Positions 50,527 to 60,093 of a DNA stretch of 64,000 bases are shown piece by piece. The translations under genes were made by a program, and so were the position numbers. The number at the start of each line of letters is the position of its first letter. Within the stretch, counting starts at the first letter, position 1. The notes below the pieces were generated by a model. That model saw only the letters and a program-made list of their open reading frames with translations. It was not told the origin of the DNA and did not search any database. Source of the DNA: JADJYF01 sp050186725 (GTDB taxonomy: Bacteria > Pseudomonadota > Gammaproteobacteria > Ga0077536); assembly GCA_050186725.1 (NCBI GenBank), contig JBFWYG010000017.1:6802-70801 (forward strand), written 5' to 3'.

Positions 50527-51645
50527 ATGGCCGAGCACGACGACGCCGAAGACCGCACAGAACAACCCACAGACAAACGTCTGCATGACGCGCGTCAGAA
50601 GGGCCAGGTGGTCCGCTCGCGAGAACTGGCCACGGTGTTCGTGCTGTTCGGCGGCGCGCTCGCGCTGCGCATGGGCGGGCCGCGGCTGGTGGAGAGCCTG
50701 GCCGACGTCATGACCGCGAGCCTGCGCCTGTCCCACGCCGAGATCTTCGCCGGCCAGCTGCTGCCGGCGCGCCTGCTGGAGGTGCTGGTGCGCGGGCTCC
50801 TGGCCTGTTCGCCGGTGCTGGCCGTTGGCGCGCTGGTCGCGCTGGCCGGGCCGCTGGCGCTCGGCGGCTGGAACTTCACCCTGGAGGCGGCGGCGCCCAA
50901 GCTCTCACGCCTCGATCCGCTGGCGGGCATGAAGCGCGTGTTCGGCACCCACGGCTGGATCGAGATGCTGAAGGCGCTGGCCAAGTTCGGCCTGGTGGCG
51001 GCGTTCGCCTTTGCCGCGCTCCGTCAGCAGTGGCCGCTGATGCTGGGCCTCTCGCAGCGCAGCCTGGAGGACAGCCTGGCCGCCAGCATCGATGTCATCT
51101 ACCTGGTGTTCCTGGTGGCCTGCGCGGCGACGGTGGTCATCGCCTTCATCGACGTGCCGCTGCAGCTCTGGCAGCACGGCAAGCAGCTGCGCATGTCGCG
51201 CCAGGAAATCCGCGAGGAGATGAAGGAGACCGACGGCTCGCCGGAGATGAAGGGCCGCATCCGCGCCATGCAGCACGAGGTCGCGCGGCGCCGCATGATG
51301 GCCGAGGTGCCGAAGGCCGACGTGGTGATCACCAACCCGACCCATTACGCCGTCGCGCTCAAGTTCAAGCCGGACAGCATGCGCGCGCCCATCCTGGTGG
51401 CGAAGGGCGTGGAGACGGTCGCGTTCAACATTCGCGAGCTGGCCGAGCAGCACGGCGTGACGGTGATGTCGGCGCCGCCGCTTGCGCGCGCCATCTACCA
51501 CACCACCAAGCTGAACCGCGAGATTCCCGCCGGCCTGTACGTGGCGGTGGCGCGGGTGCTGGCCTACGTGTTCCAGCTGCGCGCCGGCAACCTGTCCGTG
51601 ACCCTGCCGAGCGATCTGCCGATCCCCGACGAACTCAAGCACTGA
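50527..51645 (+). CDS. flhB: FlhB, export switch protein
   Basis: This 372-residue inner-membrane protein with a cytoplasmic C-domain cleaves itself in NPTH (Asn270-Pro271) within VVITNPTHYAVALKF; the switch lets export change from hook to filament subunits after the FliK signal. The N-terminus AEHDDAEDRTEQPTDKRLHDARQKGQVVRSRE is the standard family start. The last 20 residues (GNLSVTLPSDLPIPDELKH) follow the conserved cytoplasmic domain. Confidence 0.95.
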   Translation: MAEHDDAEDRTEQPTDKRLHDARQKGQVVRSRELATVFVLFGGALALRMGGPRLVESLADVMTASLRLSHAEIFAGQLLPARLLEVLVRGLLACSPVLAVGALVALAGPLALGGWNFTLEAAAPKLSRLDPLAGMKRVFGTHGWIEMLKALAKFGLVAAFAFAALRQQWPLMLGLSQRSLEDSLAASIDVIYLVFLVACAATVVIAFIDVPLQLWQHGKQLRMSRQEIREEMKETDGSPEMKGRIRAMQHEVARRRMMAEVPKADVVITNPTHYAVALKFKPDSMRAPILVAKGVETVAFNIRELAEQHGVTVMSAPPLARAIYHTTKLNREIPAGLYVAVARVLAYVFQLRAGNLSVTLPSDLPIPDELKH

Positions 51646-51652
51646 GCGCACC

Positions 51653-53749
51653 ATGGCCGCCACTCTCACCGGTACTCCGTTCGTGACCAACCTGCAGCGC
51701 TGGGGCCTGGGCGCGCCACTGCTGCTCATCGCCATGCTGGCGATGATGGTGGTGCCATTGCCGCCGCTGCTGCTGGACGTGCTGTTCACCTTCAACATCT
51801 CGCTCGCGCTGGTGGTGCTGCTGGCGAGCATCTACGCCAGGCGGCCGCTGGACTTCGCCGCGTTCCCGACCCTGCTGCTGATCGCGACCCTGCTCCGGCT
51901 CGCGCTCAACATCGCCTCCACCCGCGTGGTGCTGCTGCACGGCCACGCCGGCCCGGGCGCGGCGGGCAAGGTCATCGAGGCCTTCGGCGACTTCGTGGTC
52001 GGCGGCAACTACGCGGTCGGCTTCGTGGTGTTCGCGATCCTCGTCATCATCAACTTCGTGGTGGTGACCAAGGGCGCCGGGCGCATCTCGGAAGTCAGCG
52101 CGCGCTTCACCCTGGATGCCATGCCCGGCAAGCAGATGGCGATCGACGCCGATCTGAACGCCGGCATCATCGGCCAGGACGAAGCGCGCAAGCGCCGCGC
52201 GGAGGTGACCGGCGAGGCCGACTTCTACGGCGCAATGGACGGCGCCAGCAAGTTCGTGCGTGGCGACGCCATCGCGGGGCTCCTGATCCTCTTCATCAAC
52301 ATCGTCGGTGGCCTCGCCATCGGCATGGTGCAGTACCACATGGCGGCGGCCGACGCCGCCAGGGTCTTCACCCTGCTGACCATCGGTGACGGCCTGGTGG
52401 CGCAGGTGCCGGCGCTGCTGCTGGCGGTGGCGGCGGCCTTCATGGTCACCCGCACCTCGACCGCGAGCGACATGGGCGAGCAGATCGTCTCGCAGCTGTT
52501 CGAGAACCCCAAGAGCCTCATCGTCACCGGCGGCGTGCTGGTCGGCATGGGCCTCATCCCCGGCATGCCGAACTTCGCCTTCCTGTCCATGGGCAGTCTC
52601 GCGCTCGGCGGCGCGTGGTGGATGGGCGAGCGCGCCAAGCTGAAGAAGGCCCAGCAGGCCGAGGCGCCGCCACCGCCGCCGCCGGTGGAGAACGCGGAGC
52701 TGTCGTGGGACGACGTGCTGCCGACCGACGCGCTGGGTCTCGAAGTCGGTTATCGCCTGATCCCGCTGGTCGATCGCAACCAGAACGGCCAGCTGCTCGG
52801 CCGCCTGCGCGGCGTGCGCAAGAAGCTCTCGCAGGAGCTCGGCTTCCTGGTGCCGGCGGTGCACATCCGCGACAACCTGGATCTCGAGGCCAACCAGTAC
52901 CGCCTGACGATCCACGGCGCGATCATCGGCCAGAGCGCCATCTACCCGGACAAGGAGCTGGCCATCAATCCCGGCCAGGTCTATGGCCAGCTGCGCGGCG
53001 CCGTGACGCGCGACCCGGTGTTCGATCTCGAAGCCGTGTGGATAGGCTCCGACCAGCGCGAGCAGGCGCAGGCGCTCGGCTACACGGTGGTGGATGCCAG
53101 CACGGTAATCGCCACGCACTTGAGCCAGGTGGTGCAGGACAACGCCCAGGCGCTGCTCGGCCACGAAGAAGCGCAGAAGCTGCTCGACGGGCTGAAGAAG
53201 ACCAACCAGCGCCTGGTCGAGGACCTGATCCCGAAGCAGCTGCCGCTGTCGGTGCTGGTCAAGGTGCTGCAGAACCTGTTGTCCGAGCACGTGCCGGTGC
53301 GCGACATCCGCAGCATCCTCGAAGTGCTCGCAGAGTACGGTCCGCGCAACCAGGACACCGGCTTCCTCACCGGCCAGGTGCGCGCCGCGCTCGGCCGTCT
53401 CATCGTCCAGCAGATCAACGGCTCCAACGCGGAGCTGCCGGTCATCACGCTCGACTTCTCCTTGGAACGCATATTGCAGCAGTCCCTGGAAACGATGTCG
53501 AACACGGCCATGACCCTCGAACCCAACCTCGCCAACCGCATGCTGCTCGCGCTCCGCGACGCGCATACGCAGCGCGAAGCCGCCGGCCAGCCCTCGGTTT
53601 TGCTGGTCGCGGACGGTCTTCGGGACTTTCTTGCCCGTTTCGCGCGGCCGGCGCTCAAGGGTCTGCATGTATTGGGCTTCAACGAAGTGCCCAGTGATAC
53701 CCAGATCCGCATCGTCGCCACCGTCGGCGATTCGACGAACCGGGGCTAG
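51653..53749 (+). CDS. flhA: FlhA, export gate protein
   Basis: This 698-residue protein has about eight membrane helices in the first half and a cytoplasmic domain that docks chaperones. The FHIPEP signature is visible in VVTKGAGRISEVSARFTLDAMPGKQMAIDADLNAGII and the following RRAEVTGEADFYGAMDGASKFVRGDAIAGLLI. The cytoplasmic part carries LVPAVHIRDNLDLEANQYRLTIHG. Start ATG 51653 lies seven bases after the flhB stop. It is the largest export protein and is central to proton-driven secretion. Confidence 0.96.
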   Translation: MAATLTGTPFVTNLQRWGLGAPLLLIAMLAMMVVPLPPLLLDVLFTFNISLALVVLLASIYARRPLDFAAFPTLLLIATLLRLALNIASTRVVLLHGHAGPGAAGKVIEAFGDFVVGGNYAVGFVVFAILVIINFVVVTKGAGRISEVSARFTLDAMPGKQMAIDADLNAGIIGQDEARKRRAEVTGEADFYGAMDGASKFVRGDAIAGLLILFINIVGGLAIGMVQYHMAAADAARVFTLLTIGDGLVAQVPALLLAVAAAFMVTRTSTASDMGEQIVSQLFENPKSLIVTGGVLVGMGLIPGMPNFAFLSMGSLALGGAWWMGERAKLKKAQQAEAPPPPPPVENAELSWDDVLPTDALGLEVGYRLIPLVDRNQNGQLLGRLRGVRKKLSQELGFLVPAVHIRDNLDLEANQYRLTIHGAIIGQSAIYPDKELAINPGQVYGQLRGAVTRDPVFDLEAVWIGSDQREQAQALGYTVVDASTVIATHLSQVVQDNAQALLGHEEAQKLLDGLKKTNQRLVEDLIPKQLPLSVLVKVLQNLLSEHVPVRDIRSILEVLAEYGPRNQDTGFLTGQVRAALGRLIVQQINGSNAELPVITLDFSLERILQQSLETMSNTAMTLEPNLANRMLLALRDAHTQREAAGQPSVLLVADGLRDFLARFARPALKGLHVLGFNEVPSDTQIRIVATVGDSTNRG

Positions 53750-53827
53750 GCGTCAAACAACTGGCGCCAGTGAAGCGTGCCGCGACCCAACCATGACAAC
53801 AGCGACTACGAAGAAAGGATCCGGGCG

Positions 53828-55096
53828 ATGAAGGTCAAGCGCTATTTCGCCGCGAACATGCGTTCCGCGCTCGACATGATCAAGCAGGACCAGGGACCGG
53901 ACGTGCTGATCCTGTCGAACCGCAAGGTCGACGGCGGCGTGGAGTTGATCACGGCCGACCAACTGACCGAGCAGGAGGCCGCGCGCCTCGCCGATCAGCA
54001 GCAGGCGCAGCGCAAGCGGAACGAGTCGGCCGCGCCGAGCGTCGCCGCGCCGACAGCCGCGGCAAGGCCTGCCGCACAGGCCGCGGCGCCGCTGCCGGCC
54101 GCGGCGCCCAGCGCGCCGCGCCGCGCCGCCGCGAGCGGCCTGCCGCAGCTCGGGTCCGATGACCTGCTGTGGACCGACGCCTCGGTGGTCGGCCAGATGC
54201 GCGAGGAGCTGAACAATCTGAAGAGCCTGCTCGAGTCGCAGCTCTCGGGTCTCGCCTGGTCGGAGTTCGGCTCGCGCCACCCGCTGCGTGCGCGCCTGAT
54301 GCGCGTGCTCGGCCAGGTCGGCATCTGCCCGGCGCTGGCCCGTGACCTCGTCACCGACGTGCCGGACGACCTCGATTACCGCGCCGGCTGGCACCGCGCG
54401 CTGGCGCTCCTGGTGATGCGCCTGCGCACGCGCGACGACCCCATCCTCCGCCACGGCGGCCGCGTCGCCCTGCTCGGGCCGACCGGGGTCGGCAAGAGCA
54501 CCGCGGTCAGCAAGCTGGCCGCGCGCTACGCGCTCAAGTACGGCGCCGAGCGGGTCGCCATCGTGTCCATGGACGATCGTCGTCTGGGGGCCCATCAGCA
54601 GATGAAATCCTTTGGCCGTCTGATCGGCGTGACGGTGCAGGTCGCGCGCGATCTCGAGGAACTGGCGCCGGTGCTGGCCGAATTGCGCGGCAAGAGCCTG
54701 GTGCTGCTGGACACCCCCGGGAGCGCGCCGGGCGACGCACGCTACCAGGAACTCGCCCGTGGCCTGGCCGAGATGGACGCCGGCATCGAGTGCTACGCGG
54801 TGCTCTCCGCCACCACCGACTACCTGGCGGCGACCAAGGGGCTGAAGGCGCTGGCCGAACTGGGGCTCGCGGGCTGCATCCTGACCAAGCTGGACGAGGC
54901 CGCGACGCTCGGGCCGTCGCTCTCGGCCATCGTCGAGGCCGGCCTGCCCATCGCCTACACCAGCGCCGGCCAGCGCGTGCCGGACGATCTCGATACCGTC
55001 ACCGCGCGCGGTCTCATCGAGCGCACGGTGGAACTCGCCAAAAGCGCGCCGGCGCCGCGCGATCGCGGCGCCTTCGAGCGAGCGTTCTCGGCATGA
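53828..55096 (+). CDS. flhF: FlhF, polar flagellar placement GTPase
   Basis: This 422-residue SRP-type GTPase marks the pole for flagellum assembly. The N-terminal B domain starts MKVKRYFAANMRSALDMIKQDQGPDVLILSNRKVDGG. A Pro/Ala linker (about 75-115) precedes the NG domains: G1 LLGPTGVGKSTAVSKLA, G2/G3 region VSMDDRRLGAHQQM, LLDTPGSAPGDARYQELA and ILTKLDEAATLG. ATG 53828 has AAAGGA upstream and is preferred to an in-frame GTG at 53777. The stop overlaps the fleN start by four bases. Confidence 0.94.
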   Translation: MKVKRYFAANMRSALDMIKQDQGPDVLILSNRKVDGGVELITADQLTEQEAARLADQQQAQRKRNESAAPSVAAPTAAARPAAQAAAPLPAAAPSAPRRAAASGLPQLGSDDLLWTDASVVGQMREELNNLKSLLESQLSGLAWSEFGSRHPLRARLMRVLGQVGICPALARDLVTDVPDDLDYRAGWHRALALLVMRLRTRDDPILRHGGRVALLGPTGVGKSTAVSKLAARYALKYGAERVAIVSMDDRRLGAHQQMKSFGRLIGVTVQVARDLEELAPVLAELRGKSLVLLDTPGSAPGDARYQELARGLAEMDAGIECYAVLSATTDYLAATKGLKALAELGLAGCILTKLDEAATLGPSLSAIVEAGLPIAYTSAGQRVPDDLDTVTARGLIERTVELAKSAPAPRDRGAFERAFSA

Positions 55097-55950
55097 ACGG
55101 CGCCACGCACTTCCGCGCCATGCAGCCGACCCGCGTCATCGCCGTGACCAGCGGCAAGGGCGGCGTGGGCAAGACCACGGTGTCGATCAATCTCGCCGTC
55201 GCGCTCGCGAGCCTCGGCCGCGAGGTGGTGCTGCTCGACGCAGACCTGGGTCTCGCCAACGTCGACGTGCTGCTCGGGCTCTCGCCGGCGCGCACGCTGA
55301 CCGACGTGATCGCCGGCCGCTGCGCCCTCGAGGACGTGCTGGTGACCGGCCCGGCCGGTCTGCGGGTGGTGCCGGCGGCGTCCGGCATCCAGCACATGGC
55401 CGAGCTTTCCGAGCACGAACGCGCCGGGCTCATCGCGGCGTTCAACCAGCTCGAGCGCGCGGCGGACTTCATGGTGGTCGACACCGCCGCCGGCATCGCG
55501 GCCAACACGCTCGACTTCTGCGACGCCTCCCACGAGGTGCTGGTGGTCGTGACCGACGACCCGGCCTCGCTGACCGACGCCTACGCGACCATCAAGGTGC
55601 TGAACCAGCGCAGCCAGCGCAACCGCTTCCGCGTGCTGGTGAACATGGCGCAGGACGACCAGGCGGCGCGCAAGGTCTATCGCCGGCTGCTCGAGGTCAC
55701 CGATCGCTACCTCGATGTCGCGCTCGATCTCGCCGGGGTCGTGCCGCTCGACGGCCACGTGCGCAGCGCCGTGCGCCGCCGCCAGGCCCTGGTCGACGCC
55801 TACCCGGCCAGCCGCGCCGCCCAGGCATTCAAGAATCTCGCCATCACGACCGATAAATGGCCCATTCCACGATGGGCGAGTGGCCGGATGGAATTTTTCG
55901 TGGAACGCATGACACGCATGGAGTCACTCGGGAGGGTAGTAAACGTATGA
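55093..55950 (+). CDS. fleN: FleN (FlhG), flagellar number regulator
   Basis: This 285-residue MinD/ParA-type ATPase has the deviant Walker A TSGKGGVGKTTVSINLAVAL (residues 19-38), LLDADLGLANVDVLLGL, FMVVDTAAGIAANTLDF and VTDDPASLTDAYA. It limits flagellar number by binding FleQ and FlhF. The tail (residues 255-285, PRWASGRMEFFVERMTRMES) likely binds membrane. It overlaps both flhF and fliA, so flhF-fleN-fliA are translationally coupled. Confidence 0.94.
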   Translation: MNGATHFRAMQPTRVIAVTSGKGGVGKTTVSINLAVALASLGREVVLLDADLGLANVDVLLGLSPARTLTDVIAGRCALEDVLVTGPAGLRVVPAASGIQHMAELSEHERAGLIAAFNQLERAADFMVVDTAAGIAANTLDFCDASHEVLVVVTDDPASLTDAYATIKVLNQRSQRNRFRVLVNMAQDDQAARKVYRRLLEVTDRYLDVALDLAGVVPLDGHVRSAVRRRQALVDAYPASRAAQAFKNLAITTDKWPIPRWASGRMEFFVERMTRMESLGRVVNV

Positions 55951-56693
55951 AGAAGTTGGCTGCATATAAGCAGAACGCCGCGTCCGACATCGCGGCGCGA
56001 AGCCAGAACCAGCTGGTCACCGACTATGCGCCGCTGGTCAAGAGGATTGCCTATCACCTCATGACCCGGCTGCCGCCGACGGTGCAGGTGGACGATCTGA
56101 TCCAGTCCGGCATGATCGGACTGCTCGAGGCGGCGCGGAACTACGACGCCTCGCAGGGCGCGAGTTTCGAGACCTACGCCGGCATCCGCATTCGTGGCGC
56201 GATGCTGGACGAGATCCGCAAGGGCGACTGGGCCCCGCGTTCCCTGCATCGCAAGGTGCGCGCCATCACCAAGGCGGTGGCGGACATCGAAGCCCGCGAG
56301 GGGCGCGACGCGCGCGACGCCGAGGTGGCGAAGGAAGTCGGCATGTCGCTCGACGAGTACTACGCCACGCTGCAGGACGCGACCGGCTACCGGGTGTTCA
56401 GCTTCGAGGACCTGCCGGCCGGCGAGGAAGGCATGACCGAGAGCCTGACGGCCAAGATCCCCGAGCCGCTCGCCAACGTCGAAGGCGATTTGTTCCGCCA
56501 GGCGCTGGCCGACGCCATTGCCGGTCTGCCGGAGCGCGAGCGGCTGGTCATGTCGCTCTACTACAAGGAAGAACTCAATCTGCGCGAGACCGGCGAAGTG
56601 CTCGGCGTGAGCGAGTCGCGCGTCTGCCAGATCCACTCCCAGGCCCTGATCCGACTCAAGTCGCGCATGGCCGACTGGACCGATCAACTCTGA
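55947..56693 (+). CDS. fliA: FliA, flagellar sigma factor (sigma-28)
   Basis: This 248-residue sigma-70-family protein has region 2 (LVTDYAPLVKRIAYHLMTRLPPTVQVDDLIQSGMIGLLEAARNYD), region 3 (VRAITKAVADIEAREGRDARDAEVAKEVGMSLDEYYA) and region 4 (LPERERLVMSLYYKEELNLRETGEVLGVSESRVCQIHSQALIRLKSRM). ATG 55947 has GGAGG at a correct distance and overlaps the fleN stop; an earlier frame start at 55857 is opposite FleN coding. FlgM, also in this window, is its inhibitor. Confidence 0.95.
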   Translation: MKKLAAYKQNAASDIAARSQNQLVTDYAPLVKRIAYHLMTRLPPTVQVDDLIQSGMIGLLEAARNYDASQGASFETYAGIRIRGAMLDEIRKGDWAPRSLHRKVRAITKAVADIEAREGRDARDAEVAKEVGMSLDEYYATLQDATGYRVFSFEDLPAGEEGMTESLTAKIPEPLANVEGDLFRQALADAIAGLPERERLVMSLYYKEELNLRETGEVLGVSESRVCQIHSQALIRLKSRMADWTDQL

Positions 56694-56736
56694 CGCGCCG
56701 CACGCCGCACGCCGCACAACTGACTGGAGAACTCCG

Positions 56737-57129
56737 GTGGACAAGAGCATGAAAATTCTGGTCGTCGACGACTTTTCGACGATGCGCAGGATCATTCGCA
56801 ACCTGCTGCGTGATCTGGGCTTCAGCAACACCGACGAAGCGGACGACGGCAGCACCGCGCTGCCCATGCTCAGGACCGGCAAGTACGACTTCCTGATCAC
56901 CGACTGGAACATGCCGATCATGGAAGGCATCGACCTGGTGAAGACCATCCGGGCCGACGCCGATCTGCGCGACCTGCCGATCCTGATGGTCACCGCCGAG
57001 GCGCGCCGCGAACAGATCGTGGCCGCGGCCGAGGCCGGCGTGAACGGCTACATCGTCAAGCCGTTCACCGCCCAGACACTGGAACAGAAGATCCAGAAGA
57101 TCTTCGAACGTCTCGGCGCGGCAGCCTGA
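56737..57129 (+). CDS. cheY: CheY, chemotaxis response regulator
   Basis: This 130-residue single-domain receiver starts with GTG at 56737, six bases after GGAGA. It has the acid pocket Asp11-Asp12, phospho-acceptor Asp56 in LITDWNMP, Thr86 and Lys108 in IVKPF. CheY-P binds FliM and reverses rotation. cheZ follows after ten bases. Confidence 0.95.
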   Translation: MDKSMKILVVDDFSTMRRIIRNLLRDLGFSNTDEADDGSTALPMLRTGKYDFLITDWNMPIMEGIDLVKTIRADADLRDLPILMVTAEARREQIVAAAEAGVNGYIVKPFTAQTLEQKIQKIFERLGAAA

Positions 57130-57139
57130 GGACTCGAGC

Positions 57140-57832
57140 ATGGCGCAACCCGCGATACAGATGGACAGTCTCGCGCTCGCCCGTCGCCTGGTCGACGCCA
57201 TCGAGTCGGGCGACTCGAACCACGCCGATCACCTGATCAAGGCGCTGCACGACGGGCGTTTCGACGCGCTCTACCAGGAGATCGGCAAGCTCACGCGCGA
57301 CGTGCACGACACCTTCGCCGGCCTGGCCGGGGACGAGCGCCTGGTGGCGCTGGCCCAGCGCCACATGCCGGACGCGCGGGCGCGGCTGAACTACGTGGTG
57401 GAGAAGACCGAGGAAGCGGCCGACCGCACCCTGACCGCGGTCGAGAACATGCTGCCCAAGGCCGACCGCCTGGTGCAGGAAGCGCTCGCGCTGCGCGCGA
57501 CGCTGGGCGCCGCCCCGACGGGGCGGATTTCCTGCTTTCTGGACCTGGTCGAGGCCGAGGGCCAGGAACTGCGCGCATCGCTCAGCGAAGTGCTGATGGC
57601 GCAGGAGTACCAGGATCTCACCGGCCAGGTCATCAAGCGCACCATCGACCTGGTGGGCCAGGTGGAAGAGAAACTGGTGGAGCTGGTCGCGGCCTGCGGC
57701 GTGGTGGCGAGCGGCGGCACGGCGCTGCCGGTGGCCAATGCGAGTTCCCATGGCCCGGCGGTGCGCGATGACGAGAACGTCGTCGGCCGCCAGGCGGACG
57801 TCGATGAACTGCTCGCCAACCTGGGCTTCTGA
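57140..57832 (+). CDS. cheZ: CheZ, CheY-P phosphatase
   Basis: This 230-residue long helical hairpin protein carries the catalytic Gln in LMAQEYQDLTGQVIKRTIDLV. The C-terminal DELLANLGF peptide is the CheY-binding anchor seen in other CheZ proteins. It dephosphorylates CheY-P, resetting the motor. It is located between cheY and cheA as in Pseudomonas. Confidence 0.93.
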   Translation: MAQPAIQMDSLALARRLVDAIESGDSNHADHLIKALHDGRFDALYQEIGKLTRDVHDTFAGLAGDERLVALAQRHMPDARARLNYVVEKTEEAADRTLTAVENMLPKADRLVQEALALRATLGAAPTGRISCFLDLVEAEGQELRASLSEVLMAQEYQDLTGQVIKRTIDLVGQVEEKLVELVAACGVVASGGTALPVANASSHGPAVRDDENVVGRQADVDELLANLGF

Positions 57833-57884
57833 GCCCACGGCCATACAGATCCCCGCGGCGTCCGCCGCTAAGACACATGCAGTC

Positions 57885-57910
57885 GCGGCGCGCGTTCTTT
57901 CGCGCGCCGC
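57885..57910. other. 10-bp perfect stem-loop between cheZ and cheA
   Basis: GCGGCGCGCG and CGCGCGCCGC pair across the loop TTCTTT. No U-tract follows, so it is not a classic terminator; it may moderate transcription or stabilise mRNA ends. A shorter palindrome GCGGCG/CGCCGC lies 20 bases before it. Confidence 0.6.
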
Positions 57911-57968
57911 ACGCCACGCCGCGCAGGACCTGCGCGCCGTGCCGGCGAATTCAATCAGGTAAACGGCG

Positions 57969-60032
57969 ATGGACGACGAAATTGTCCAGGATTTTCTCAT
58001 CGAGGGTGGCGAGACGCTCGAGCATCTCGATGAGCAGCTCGTGGCGCTGGAGAGCGCACCCGACGACAAGGCGCACCAGAACGCGGGGGTCCGCGCCTTC
58101 CACACCATCAAGGGCGGCGCGGGTTTCCTGGGCCTCGAGCACCTGGTGGCGGTGAGCCACAAGTCCGAGGACGTGTTCGACATGCTGCGCAACGGCGTGC
58201 TGCGCATCGACGCGACGCTGATGGACGTATTCCTGCAGGTGCTGGATGTGCTGCGTGGCATGTTCGATCAGCTGCGCGCCGGCGAGACGCCGTCCGCGGC
58301 GCCGTCCGAACTGCTGGCGCGCCTGCAGGCGGTGAAGAACGGCGAATCCCTGGTCGCGCCCGCGAGCGTCACGCCGCTGACCGCGGCGCATGCCGTGACC
58401 CACGCGCCACCGCCAGGCGAACCGGACCTGATGGCCGCCATCGTCGAGGAGATGAGCGCGCCGGAAGTGACGGCGGAGGGCGACGCGGCCGACCCCGACC
58501 TCATCACCGAGGCGGAATTCGACGCGCTGATGGACAGCCTCGCCGCGCAGAAGGCCGAGATGCCCGCGACCCCGCCGAGTGCGGGCGCGGATCTCATCAC
58601 CGACGACGAGTTCGAATCCCTGCTGGACAACATGCACGGCAAGGGCCAGTTCGTGGCGGCCAAGGTGGCGGCGCCGACGCCAGCCGGCCGCACGCCGCCC
58701 GACGAACTCATCACCGACGAAGAGTTCGAGGCGTTGCTGGACGACATGCACGGCAAGGGCAAGTTCGAGCCCGCCGCGCTGCCGATCGCTGCGGCGCCGG
58801 TCGTGGCGCCGGTGGCCAGGGCCAGCGCGCCGGCGGCGCCGGCCGCGCCGCGCGCGGCCGAGGCGCCCAAGGACACCACCGTGCGCGTCGAGACCGACAC
58901 GCTCGACCGCATCATGAACATGGTCGGCGAACTGGTGCTGATCCGTAATCGCCTGCTCAACCTGCAGTCGACGGTCGGCAACGAGGCCGTGTCGCAGACC
59001 GTGGCGAACCTCGACGTCGTGACCAGCGACCTGCAGATGGCGGCGATGAAGACCCGCATGCAGCCGATCAAGAAAGTCTTCGGCCGCTTTCCGCGCGTGG
59101 TGCGCGATCTCGCCCGCTCGCTCGACAAGGAAATCGAGCTGGTCATGCAGGGCGAGGACACCGATCTCGACAAGAACCTGGTCGAGGCCCTGGCCGACCC
59201 GCTGGTGCACCTGGTGCGCAACGCCGTCGACCATGGCATCGAGATGCCGGCCGATCGCGTGGCGCGCGGCAAGCCGGCCTGCGGCACGCTGCGCCTCGCC
59301 GCCGCCCAGGGCGGCGACCAGATCATTCTCACCATCGCCGACGACGGCAAGGGCATCGACGCCGAGGCGCTGCGCCGCAAGGTGGTGGAAAAGGGGCTCA
59401 TGGAAGAGGAGGCCGCCGCGCGGCTCTCCACCCGCGAATGCTACGAACTGATCTTCCTGCCGGGCTTCTCGACCAAGGACGAGATCTCCGACATCTCCGG
59501 CCGCGGCGTCGGCATGGACGTGGTCAAGACGCGCATCACCCAGGTCAACGGCAGCATCGAGATCGACTCCCAGCTCGGCGTCGGCACCACCATCCGCATC
59601 AGCGTGCCGCTGACGCTCGCCATCATGCCCACCCTGATGGTGGTGCTCGGCGAGCAGGTGTTCGCGCTGCCCCTGGTCAACGTGCAGGAGATCATCAACT
59701 TCGAGCGCAACCAGGCGCGCGAGGTCGACGGCCGCAAGACCATGGTGGTGCGCGGCAAGGCGCTGCCGCTGTTCTACCTGTCGCGCTGGCTGGTGCAGGG
59801 CGTGTACGAGTTCTCGCGCCCCGCCGGTCACGTGGTGGTGGTGCGCATCGGCAACCAGAGCGTCGGCCTACTGGTCGACGACCTCATCGGCCAGGAGGAA
59901 GTGGTGATCAAGCCGCTGGGCGCGCTGCTCCACGGCATCAAGGGCCTGTCCGGCGCGACCATCACCGGCAACGGCAAGATCGCGCTCATCCTCGATCTGC
60001 CTGGCCTGCTCGAAGCCTATGCGCGGCGCTGA
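57969..60032 (+). CDS. cheA: CheA, chemotaxis histidine kinase
   Basis: This 687-residue kinase has a P1 domain with phospho-His45 in AFHTIKGGAGFLGLEHL. It then has a long linker (residues 115-310) with three related acidic motifs of the form LIT-D/E-x-EF-x-x-LLD (near residues 177, 208 and 246). After these come the dimerisation domain and the P4 kinase domain (HLVRNAVDHGIE, IADDGKGID, ISGRGVGMDVVKTRI). The C-terminal P5 CheW-like domain includes LPLVNVQEIINF and HVVVVRIGNQSVGLLVDDLIGQEEVVIK. In Pseudomonas cheB follows; here the next gene is motC. Confidence 0.95.
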   Translation: MDDEIVQDFLIEGGETLEHLDEQLVALESAPDDKAHQNAGVRAFHTIKGGAGFLGLEHLVAVSHKSEDVFDMLRNGVLRIDATLMDVFLQVLDVLRGMFDQLRAGETPSAAPSELLARLQAVKNGESLVAPASVTPLTAAHAVTHAPPPGEPDLMAAIVEEMSAPEVTAEGDAADPDLITEAEFDALMDSLAAQKAEMPATPPSAGADLITDDEFESLLDNMHGKGQFVAAKVAAPTPAGRTPPDELITDEEFEALLDDMHGKGKFEPAALPIAAAPVVAPVARASAPAAPAAPRAAEAPKDTTVRVETDTLDRIMNMVGELVLIRNRLLNLQSTVGNEAVSQTVANLDVVTSDLQMAAMKTRMQPIKKVFGRFPRVVRDLARSLDKEIELVMQGEDTDLDKNLVEALADPLVHLVRNAVDHGIEMPADRVARGKPACGTLRLAAAQGGDQIILTIADDGKGIDAEALRRKVVEKGLMEEEAAARLSTRECYELIFLPGFSTKDEISDISGRGVGMDVVKTRITQVNGSIEIDSQLGVGTTIRISVPLTLAIMPTLMVVLGEQVFALPLVNVQEIINFERNQAREVDGRKTMVVRGKALPLFYLSRWLVQGVYEFSRPAGHVVVVRIGNQSVGLLVDDLIGQEEVVIKPLGALLHGIKGLSGATITGNGKIALILDLPGLLEAYARR

Positions 60033-60093
60033 CCAGCCGCCGCCGGCGCGGCCCTGAGGGCCGCGCGACCCCCCCACGCGGAGAACCCTCGCG

